49,489 bases of DNA from Balneolia bacterium. GTDB taxonomy: Bacteria; Bacteroidota; Rhodothermia; Balneolales; Cyclonatronaceae. Under the pieces are notes generated by a model. It was given only the letters and a program-made list of their open reading frames with translations. It made no database searches and had not been told where the DNA came from. The DNA lies in contig JAIUMA010000019.1 in NCBI GenBank assembly GCA_022565795.1, positions 1 through 49,489 on the forward strand. Direction: 5' to 3'. This document shows, in pieces, positions 42,876 to 49,489 of the stretch. A program made the position numbers and the translations under genes. How positions within the stretch are numbered: the stretch's first letter is position 1; each line of letters starts with the position of its first letter.

Positions 42876-43167
42876 TAATGTGAATTTGATGCTGTTGATG
42901 TTGGATGCTGAAAAGGTACAAAAATGAGACTTATTTCCTGATGCTCGTTTCAGTAAATAGTAACAAATTAAAAGCCATGTTTCTATGCACTGAGTTTACA
43001 GGTGAATCCTCATGGGCTTAATGCTGTTATGGCTTACCAATCGACTCTGAAAATTGATGTGTATTTTATCTATATTCGAACGATTGCGACTGAATTCATC
43101 ATTTATTTACTCAATTTTGACTTGCAGGCCGGAAGGCGTGCAGTTACCTGGAACTTAATCAGATAAT

Positions 43168-45048
43168 ATGCCGACTATTGTAGATTTCAAGACCATCCCG
43201 GAGCTGTTTTACGAATTATCTTTAAAGACTAAGGGGCAGAACAAGACAGCATACGCGTACAAACCCGGGCCAGATGAAGATTATACAGAGATTTCGTGGG
43301 ACCGATTTGTTAAGGATGTTTATGCACTGGCAGCATATATGATGGATGTCGGGCTGAAGAAAGGCGATCGTTTTGCTATCCTCAGCGAGAACCGCTACGA
43401 GTGGGCGCTTGTGGATTTTGCGGGTCAGGTTATTGGTGGTATAAACGTTTCGCTCTATGCAACCCTTCCGGCTGAGCAGTGCGAGTACATTATTAATGAT
43501 TCCGGATCGAAGCTTTTCTTTGTTTCAACCGGTATTCAGCTTAAGAAGGCTGTTGAAATCAAGGACAACACCAAGTCGGTAAAGCAGATTATCGCTTTCG
43601 ATACGCCTCCAAACAAAAAGCTGTTAGAAACAAAAGATACCTTCCTCATGGAGGCGGTGCTGGAACAGGGGCGACAGCTGTATCAGAAGTATGCTGATAA
43701 GATCAATAAGGTACTTAAGGAAGTTTCCGAGGAAGACCTCAGTACGTTGATTTACACATCCGGTACAACTGGAAAGCCAAAAGGGGTGATGCTTACCAAC
43801 GCCAATCTAGTCAGCAACGTGATGGCCGCTCATCAGGTTATTGATATTGGCCCCGAAGATCGTACGCTTTCCTTCCTTCCGCTTTGCCATGCTTTCGAAA
43901 GAGTGGCAGGATACTATGCCATGCTCGCCGGCGGTGCTGAAATATTCTATGCTGAAAGCGTCGATACCGTTTCTAAAAACCTCACGGAAGCGCACCCGAC
44001 CGTTGTGGTGAGCGTGCCTCGTTTGTTCGAGAAGATGTACAACATTGTTCTCAAGAATGTACAGGCAGGCTCTGCGGTGAAAAAAGGAATTTTCAACTGG
44101 GGTATTGGCATTGGTAAGAAGTCTGTTAATTCATCCGGTCCGCTGCTTAATCTTCAGAAAAAGCTGGCTGATAAGCTAATATTTGATAAGCTAAAGGAGC
44201 GTACGGGCGGTCGCATTCGTATTTTTGTATCAGGAGGTGCAGCGCTTCCGGGCGAAATCGGAACCTTTTTCCAGGCTGCAGGTCTGAAGATAACCGAAGG
44301 GTACGGGCTCACAGAAACGTCACCAGTTATGACGGTTAACCCTTGGGGTGCTGAGCGCTACGGTACGGTTGGTCATGTGATTCCCGGCGTAACCGTTGGT
44401 ATTCAGCGAGTGGAAGACTCAAAGATAATAGCACAGCTTAGCGGCGATGACTACCCAAGTACGCTCAGCAGCGACGAAGGTGAAATCCTGTGTAAAGGCC
44501 CGAACGTGATGAAGGGTTACTACAACAAGAAAAAGGAAACCGAAGAGGTAATTGATAAAGACGGCTGGTTCCATACCGGAGATATTGGTCGTTTTGTGGA
44601 TGGCTATCTGCAGATTACGGACCGCCTGAAGCATATGATTGTGAACGCAGGTGGTAAGAATATCTATCCGGGCCCGATTGAGGATATGATCAAAACGAGC
44701 ATGTATGTAGATCAGGCGGTGGTTGTAGGTGAAGGCCAACAGTTTATGTCTGCATTGATCGTGCCTGATTTCGAAGCCGTTCGCGGATACTGCAAGCAAA
44801 ACGGAATCAATCCGGGAACCGACGAGAATATTCGTCAGAGTTCTGAGGTACGTAAGTTGTTTGATAACGAGCTTCGTACGCTCAATAAAAAGCTGGCGTC
44901 ACATGAGAAAATTCGCCAGTTCCGTCTGCTGCTCGAGCCGTTTACTGTAGAAAACGGAATCCTCACGCCAACGCTTAAGGTGAAGCGTAAAGTGCTCGAA
45001 GCTGAGTACAAAGACCTCATTGAGTCGATTTACGCCGAGCAGGCATAA
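43168..45048 (+). CDS. fadD: Long-chain fatty acid-CoA ligase
   Basis: It activates fatty acids to acyl-CoA through an acyl-adenylate. The 626-residue protein has the AMP-binding core TLIYTSGTTGKPKGVMLT (about 193-210), SFLPLCHAFERV, the adenine motif ITEGYGLTETSPVMTVNPW, GWFHTGDIGRFVDGYLQITDRLKHMIVNAGGKNIYP and the C-terminal lysine-bearing LTPTLKVKRK. This is the FAA1/FadD15-like long-chain group. It is a single gene upstream of the M42 peptidase, 56 bases apart, so co-transcription is likely. Confidence 0.93.
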   Translation: MPTIVDFKTIPELFYELSLKTKGQNKTAYAYKPGPDEDYTEISWDRFVKDVYALAAYMMDVGLKKGDRFAILSENRYEWALVDFAGQVIGGINVSLYATLPAEQCEYIINDSGSKLFFVSTGIQLKKAVEIKDNTKSVKQIIAFDTPPNKKLLETKDTFLMEAVLEQGRQLYQKYADKINKVLKEVSEEDLSTLIYTSGTTGKPKGVMLTNANLVSNVMAAHQVIDIGPEDRTLSFLPLCHAFERVAGYYAMLAGGAEIFYAESVDTVSKNLTEAHPTVVVSVPRLFEKMYNIVLKNVQAGSAVKKGIFNWGIGIGKKSVNSSGPLLNLQKKLADKLIFDKLKERTGGRIRIFVSGGAALPGEIGTFFQAAGLKITEGYGLTETSPVMTVNPWGAERYGTVGHVIPGVTVGIQRVEDSKIIAQLSGDDYPSTLSSDEGEILCKGPNVMKGYYNKKKETEEVIDKDGWFHTGDIGRFVDGYLQITDRLKHMIVNAGGKNIYPGPIEDMIKTSMYVDQAVVVGEGQQFMSALIVPDFEAVRGYCKQNGINPGTDENIRQSSEVRKLFDNELRTLNKKLASHEKIRQFRLLLEPFTVENGILTPTLKVKRKVLEAEYKDLIESIYAEQA

Positions 45049-45104
45049 GCGGCTACGGAAGCCATCACCCTGCAAACAACATTTCTTAAAACATAAACTG
45101 ATTA

Positions 45105-46181
45105 ATGCTTCAACCTGAAAAGCTCGAGTTTCTCGAGGATTTGCTCTCAACCCCAAGCCCTACCGGATACGAAACGGCCGGTCAGCAGGTTTGGCTCGAT
45201 TATATCGGCAAATTTGCTGACCGAACAGAAACCGATGCCTACGGATCAGCTGCAGCATGGCTGGAAGTCGACAAAAAGGCTATCACTGTAATGCTGGAGG
45301 CTCATTGCGATGAAATCGGGATGGTTGTTCAGTACATCGATGACAACGGTTTTGTCTACATAAACAGAATAGGAGGCTCAGATCCGGCCATCACCCGGGC
45401 TAAGAAGGTTTCGATTCACTCAGCCAAAGGCGTTGTTCGCGGCCTGATTGGTAACACGGCCATTCACCTTCAAGACCGGAATAGCAATAAGTCTCCCGAC
45501 TGGAAGGATCTGTTTGTCGATATCGGAGTCTCTACCCGAGATGAAGCGCTGGAAATGGTGCGCGTGGGCGATCCGATCACCTTTTCGGAAGACATCGAGT
45601 TCTTTTCCGATGACCTTATCGTGGCACGCGCAATAGACAACCGGATTGGCGGATTTATCATCGCTGAGGCTTTTGAGCGTCTTGCCGAAATGAAATCAGA
45701 GCTACAGGTTAATGTGGTTGCTGTAAACGCGGTCCAGGAAGAAATCGGCGGGTTCGGCGCCCGGATGATGAGCTACGGCATTCATCCTGATGTAGCGCTG
45801 GTAACCGACGTGACGCACGCTACCGACAGCCCGGGGATCAACCAGAAAGAACACGGTAGTATCAAGCTGGGTGAAGGCGCTGTAGTAACGCACGGAACGG
45901 CGAATCAACGGCGCGTGGTAGAACGGCTTGTTGATGTTGCTGAAAAGCAGAAAATCAGCATACAGCACGAGGCTTCCAGCATTCGCACCGGAACCGATAC
46001 CGATAGTATCTTCCACTCAAAAACAGGTATTCCGTCAGCACTGATTTCCACTCCGCTAAGGTATATGCACTCTCCAACCGAGATGGCAAACCTGCAGGAT
46101 ACGGAGGCTGTTGCCAGTCTGATGGTAGAATTTGTACGCTCACTTTCTCCCAAAGAGAACTTTGATCTTTTTGGCAAATAA
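45105..46181 (+). CDS. M42-family aminopeptidase
   Basis: A cytoplasmic di-metal aminopeptidase of 358 residues that usually forms large tetrahedral complexes. The ligand motifs are LEAHCDEIGMVVQYI (first histidine), ARAIDNRIGG (bridging aspartate), NAVQEEIGGFGARM (catalytic and metal glutamates), TDVTHATDSPG (aspartate) and TPLRYMHSPTEM (last histidine). It fits the glutamyl/FrvX-like branch. It lies after fadD and is followed by a strong terminator. Confidence 0.94.
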   Translation: MLQPEKLEFLEDLLSTPSPTGYETAGQQVWLDYIGKFADRTETDAYGSAAAWLEVDKKAITVMLEAHCDEIGMVVQYIDDNGFVYINRIGGSDPAITRAKKVSIHSAKGVVRGLIGNTAIHLQDRNSNKSPDWKDLFVDIGVSTRDEALEMVRVGDPITFSEDIEFFSDDLIVARAIDNRIGGFIIAEAFERLAEMKSELQVNVVAVNAVQEEIGGFGARMMSYGIHPDVALVTDVTHATDSPGINQKEHGSIKLGEGAVVTHGTANQRRVVERLVDVAEKQKISIQHEASSIRTGTDTDSIFHSKTGIPSALISTPLRYMHSPTEMANLQDTEAVASLMVEFVRSLSPKENFDLFGK

Positions 46182-46195
46182 GACCGTTTATACTC

Positions 46196-46221
46196 AAGCC
46201 CGCACCAATGCGGGCTTTTTT
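46196..46221 (+). terminator. Terminator after the M42 peptidase gene
   Basis: GCCCGCA (46198-46204) pairs with TGCGGGC (46209-46215) around a CCAA loop, extended by AA/TT and followed by Ts. Confidence 0.92.
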
Positions 46222-46245
46222 ATGTGAAAAAAACACAGCTCACCT

Positions 46246-48234
46246 ATGAAAGCAATCACCCTATCTTTTTCACTTGTTCTGTTTATGATGTCGGCAGTTT
46301 TCATGTCGACTGCAGAAGTCACGGCTCAGGATGACAGAAGCCTCCATGACCTTTTCGAACCTTTGACGCTCGAACAGTTTCCACCAAATCGAACGGCCAG
46401 CGGTAAGCCATCGCACACCTACTGGCAAAATGAAACCGATTACATGATCAGCGTGAGGCTGGATGATGAAAACCATCGGATTGAGGGTTCGGTAAGCATC
46501 ACGTATACCAATAACAGTCCGGATGAGCTGAGTTTTTTATGGGTTCTTCTCGAGCAAAACCTATTTAAGGAAGGCTCGAAAGGGGGACGGGCCACGCCGG
46601 TAGAGGGCGGTCGCTTTGCTAGTACAGGGTTCGATGGCGGGTACGAAATTGAGCGGGTCAGGATAGAATATGGAGAAGAAATCTATGAGCCGGAATATCT
46701 TATTACAGATACGAGAATGCGGGTAGATCTCGTGGAGAAGCTCGGTTCATCCGGAGACTCTGTTCAGGTGCATATCGATTATGCGTTTAACATTCCGGAA
46801 TTTGGTGCCGACCGGATGGGGCGGATAGAATTACGCGACGGATGGGTGTATACCATGGCACAGTGGTATCCGAATATGGCTGTTTATGATGAGCTCAACG
46901 GGTGGAATACGCGCCCGTATTTAGGAGCTGGTGAATTTTACCGGAACTTTGGAACCATAGAATATGAAATCACCCTGCCGTGGGACTTCATTGTAGGCGG
47001 ATCGGGAACCTTGCTCAATCCCGAAGAAGTACTAACGCAAACTCAAATCGAAAGGCTTGAGCAGGCCGTGGAATCCGACTCAACCAGCTTCATAATTAGC
47101 CCGGATGAAATCGGCGATCCCGCAAGCAGGCCGGTGCATGAAGGGGAATTAATATGGCGGTACCGAATGGAACAGACCCGCGATGTAGCGTGGGCGGCAT
47201 CAAGGGGATTTATCTGGGACGCAGCGCGTGCCGAGATGCCGAGCGGGAGAGTTGTTACCGCCATGTCGCTGTATCCGCAGGAAAGTGCAGGTGAGTCACG
47301 CTGGGGCAGGTCCACGGAGTACACCCGTGCAAGCATCGTGCACTATTCGGAAATGTGGTACGAATATCCCTGGGACACTGCGATTAATGTGGCCGGAATT
47401 GTAGGCGGCATGGAATATCCGGGCGTTTCCTTCTGCGGCTACGACAGAGGAGGAGCTTCGCTCTGGGGCGTTACCGATCATGAGTTCGGTCATAACTGGT
47501 TTCCAATGATAGTAGGCTCCAACGAGCGCAAATGGTTCTGGATGGATGAAGGTCTTAATACCTTTATTGGCCACTTGAGCACTCTTGCGTTCAACGACGG
47601 TGAATATGCGCCATGGATTCGCTCAATGGATCAGTTCGTGCCTACGCTGCTGCGCGACGACGTTCAGCCGATTATGACACACGCCGATCGTATTCAGCCT
47701 CAGGATCTTGGGTTCGTCTCCTATTTTAAGCCGGCGCTTGGGCTATTGATGCTTCGCAATCACATTCTTGGAGAAGAGATTTTCGATAAGGCTTTCCGCG
47801 CCTATATTGAGCGCTGGGCGTATAAGCATCCGTCGCCGATTGATTTTTTCAGAACGATGAATGATGTCTCAGGTGAAAACCTGGACTGGTTCTGGCGCGG
47901 CTGGTTCTACGAAAATCGTAACATCAATCTGGCTGTCGAGAAGGTTCAGGACATCACCACGCGCAGAGGAAACTATGAAGGTGCGCTCATCACCATCACC
48001 AGTCCGGGTGATCTTGTGATGCCAGTTGCGCTGCGATTGGTTTACGAAGATGGCGACACCCGGGATATTCGTCTCCCGGTTGAAATCTGGCATCGCTCGC
48101 GATCCTGGACGTTTCAGCACGACGATCCAAGAAAAATTACCCGCATTATTATCGATCCGGATCGATTGATTGCCGATGTGAACCGCTCAAACAATGAGTG
48201 GACAAGGCCAAGAGACCGTACCGGAAACAGGTAG
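46246..48234 (+). CDS. M1-family zinc aminopeptidase (secreted)
   Basis: A 662-residue gluzincin with a signal peptide ending near VTAQ (about residue 28). The zinc site is complete: HEFGH (412-416) with the third ligand E435 in WMDEGLNTF, 18 residues on. The exopeptidase motif that reads GAMEN in most members is GGMEYPG here (about 387-393). The preceding saddle domain (HRIEGSVSITYTNNSPDELSFLWVLLEQN) and Tyr-bearing C-terminal helices fit M1. It probably digests peptides in the periplasm. It begins about 25 bases after the terminator of the M42 gene, so it should have its own promoter. Confidence 0.92.
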   Translation: MKAITLSFSLVLFMMSAVFMSTAEVTAQDDRSLHDLFEPLTLEQFPPNRTASGKPSHTYWQNETDYMISVRLDDENHRIEGSVSITYTNNSPDELSFLWVLLEQNLFKEGSKGGRATPVEGGRFASTGFDGGYEIERVRIEYGEEIYEPEYLITDTRMRVDLVEKLGSSGDSVQVHIDYAFNIPEFGADRMGRIELRDGWVYTMAQWYPNMAVYDELNGWNTRPYLGAGEFYRNFGTIEYEITLPWDFIVGGSGTLLNPEEVLTQTQIERLEQAVESDSTSFIISPDEIGDPASRPVHEGELIWRYRMEQTRDVAWAASRGFIWDAARAEMPSGRVVTAMSLYPQESAGESRWGRSTEYTRASIVHYSEMWYEYPWDTAINVAGIVGGMEYPGVSFCGYDRGGASLWGVTDHEFGHNWFPMIVGSNERKWFWMDEGLNTFIGHLSTLAFNDGEYAPWIRSMDQFVPTLLRDDVQPIMTHADRIQPQDLGFVSYFKPALGLLMLRNHILGEEIFDKAFRAYIERWAYKHPSPIDFFRTMNDVSGENLDWFWRGWFYENRNINLAVEKVQDITTRRGNYEGALITITSPGDLVMPVALRLVYEDGDTRDIRLPVEIWHRSRSWTFQHDDPRKITRIIIDPDRLIADVNRSNNEWTRPRDRTGNR

Positions 48235-48365
48235 ATTTGTTTTTATCTCCATGCCTTTCATAGACTCAGCATGCAAGTGATTAACTGTTGTAAACAAAGC
48301 CGGAGGATACTACAAAACTGCGGGCAATTATGTATTTTTCGGACGTTGTACAAGCAGGGCGAATG

Positions 48366-48385
48366 AACAACAAAAGTATGTTGTT
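48366..48385 (+). other. Small hairpin ahead of gcvP
   Basis: AACAAC (48366-48371) pairs with GTTGTT (48380-48385). It could be a weak terminator for the M1 peptidase gene or part of the gcvP leader. No glycine riboswitch pattern is seen in the 244-base gap. Confidence 0.35.
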
Positions 48386-48478
48386 TTAAGCCGCACAGAG
48401 CAGGAAAACAAGACCAGATTCGACTACTATTTCTGTTTCAGATCTTAAAAGTATTTCACTCAAACTTATTAGTATACT

Positions 48479-49489
48479 ATGAATAAGCTGTTTGACCGGG
48501 AACGTTTTGAACATCGCCACAATAGCGCGACTCCGGATGACGTCACAAAAATGCTGGAAGTCATCGGTGTTTCTTCGCTGGATGAATTGATTGACAGCAC
48601 AATACCTGAATCTATTCGTCTCCAAAAGCCGCTCAATCTTCCGGAGCCTCTGAGCGAGCATCATTTTCTGGACGAATTCCGCAGTATTGCCGCGAAGAAC
48701 AAAATCTTCAAGACATATATCGGAATGGGATATTACGACACGGTAACGCCGCCGGTCATCCAGCGAAATATTCTTGAGAATCCGGGCTGGTATACGGCCT
48801 ACACGCCATACCAGGCGGAGATAGCACAGGGGAGACTTGAAGCTCTGATTAATTTCCAGACCATGGTAATCGACCTCACCGGAATGGAACTGGCTAATGC
48901 ATCCCTGCTGGATGAGGCGACCGCCGCTGCGGAAGCTATGAGCATGATGTTTGCCACCCGAAAAGGGTCACGCAAAAAGGCCACAAAATTATTTGTTTCG
49001 GACGACTGCTTCCCACAGACTATCGACGTGCTGAAAACCAGATCAGAGCCGATCGGAATCGAACTCCATATTGCTCCGCTTGAGTCATTCAACGCTGAGG
49101 ACGAGACTATTTTTGGTGCCATCTTCCAGTATCCTGACAGCAATGGTGAAGTGAAGGACATCAGCGGCCCGATAGCCGATGCTGTTAAGAATGATGTGAA
49201 GGTGACCGTAGCGGCTGATCTGCTGAGTCTCACCTTGCTGAAGTCGCCTGGAGAAATGGGCGCTGATGCAGTAGTCGGAAGCACACAGCGTTTCGGAATT
49301 CCGCTTGGTTACGGCGGACCACACGCCGCATATTTTGCCACAAAGGAAGAAAACAAGCGCCAGATTCCTGGTCGCATTATTGGCCTCTCGGTCGATAAAA
49401 ACGGAAAGAACGCCTATCGCATGGCGCTTCAGACCCGTGAGCAGCATATACGCCGTGAAAAGGCGACATCAAACATTTGTACTGCACAG
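48479..49489 (+). CDS. gcvP: Glycine dehydrogenase (decarboxylating), P protein; 3' end beyond the window
   Basis: The P protein of the glycine cleavage system, a PLP enzyme that decarboxylates glycine and passes the aminomethyl group to lipoyl-GcvH. The first 337 codons are present and open at the window edge. The family N-terminal half is clear: [111 protein letters not shown] and PGRIIG, ending in [12 protein letters not shown]. The PLP lysine lies further on. It is partial only because the window stops. Confidence 0.95.
   Translation, partial: MNKLFDRERFEHRHNSATPDDVTKMLEVIGVSSLDELIDSTIPESIRLQKPLNLPEPLSEHHFLDEFRSIAAKNKIFKTYIGMGYYDTVTPPVIQRNILENPGWYTAYTPYQAEIAQGRLEALINFQTMVIDLTGMELANASLLDEATAAAEAMSMMFATRKGSRKKATKLFVSDDCFPQTIDVLKTRSEPIGIELHIAPLESFNAEDETIFGAIFQYPDSNGEVKDISGPIADAVKNDVKVTVAADLLSLTLLKSPGEMGADAVVGSTQRFGIPLGYGGPHAAYFATKEENKRQIPGRIIGLSVDKNGKNAYRMALQTREQHIRREKATSNICTAQ

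Noticed and set aside
48235-48478. Glycine riboswitch before gcvP
   Set aside because: The conserved core words of the glycine aptamer are not visible; only a small AT-rich hairpin is present.
1-49489. tRNA, rRNA, CRISPR arrays, prophage or insertion sequences
   Set aside because: I saw no T-loop words in tRNA context, no regularly spaced repeats with spacers, and no transposase, integrase or phage structural genes.

Overview
This is an ordinary stretch of chromosome from a member of the Bacteroidota/Balneolota/Rhodothermota group. The evidence is a class II DAHP synthase, the miaB - sigma54 activator - lptE - TPR gene order, many lipoproteins, FtsX without an adjacent FtsE, and at least two upstream regions that fit the TTTG/TAnnTTTG promoter type of this group. 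Genus is not decidable by eye; a halophilic or alkaliphilic Balneolales-like organism would fit. I saw no rRNA, tRNA, CRISPR array, prophage or insertion sequence.

Layout. 1-4050: class II DAHP synthase, a secreted lamin-tail/propeller lipoprotein, and an Hsp20 chaperone behind a very good sigma54 (-24/-12) promoter. 4194-6920: a compact, overlapping group of a thioredoxin-fold membrane protein (with SxxS in place of CxxC), pabC and pabB. The last two turn chorismate into p-aminobenzoate for folate. 7190-9446: a MoxR/Mg-chelatase-type AAA ATPase convergent with a three-cluster CDGSH protein. 9731-16559: a small lipoprotein, a secreted amidohydrolase, an AlkC-type DNA glycosylase with an Ig-like tail, gamma-glutamyltransferase, an unknown lipoprotein and a small membrane protein. 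16560-24854: a sugar porter overlapping a lipoprotein GH3 beta-glucosidase, a solute-binding-fold protein, a second secreted amidohydrolase and an orphan Leu/Ile/Val-type binding lipoprotein. 25068-30036: PEP carboxylase, a DUF5995-like protein, ribosomal protein L31 (zinc-free type) and a glyoxalase-II-like hydrolase. 30091-36816: a minus-strand block of a TPR protein, lptE, a sigma54 activator, miaB, an unknown gene, pyrE, pgpA and pgsA. 37061-42875: cinA, an outer-membrane barrel, ftsX, fur and an unknown secreted protein. 43168-49489: acyl-CoA ligase, M42 and M1 aminopeptidases, and the first 337 codons of glycine decarboxylase gcvP, cut by the window end.

Together the genes describe a heterotroph that takes up peptides and sugars. 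It has secreted or periplasmic peptidases (M1, GGT), a beta-glucosidase with its transporter, amino-acid catabolism (glycine cleavage) and anaplerosis (PEPC), alongside housekeeping genes for envelope lipids, lipopolysaccharide assembly and tRNA modification.

The least explained material is between genes: tandem 7-bp repeats at five sites, a family of about 100-bp inverted repeats built from GCAGATTA words, a perfect 43-bp direct repeat, and GC-rich palindromes. I found no clear undescribed multi-gene system. The best candidates for follow-up are the repeat families, the sigma54-driven hsp20 and the SxxS thioredoxin-fold protein.
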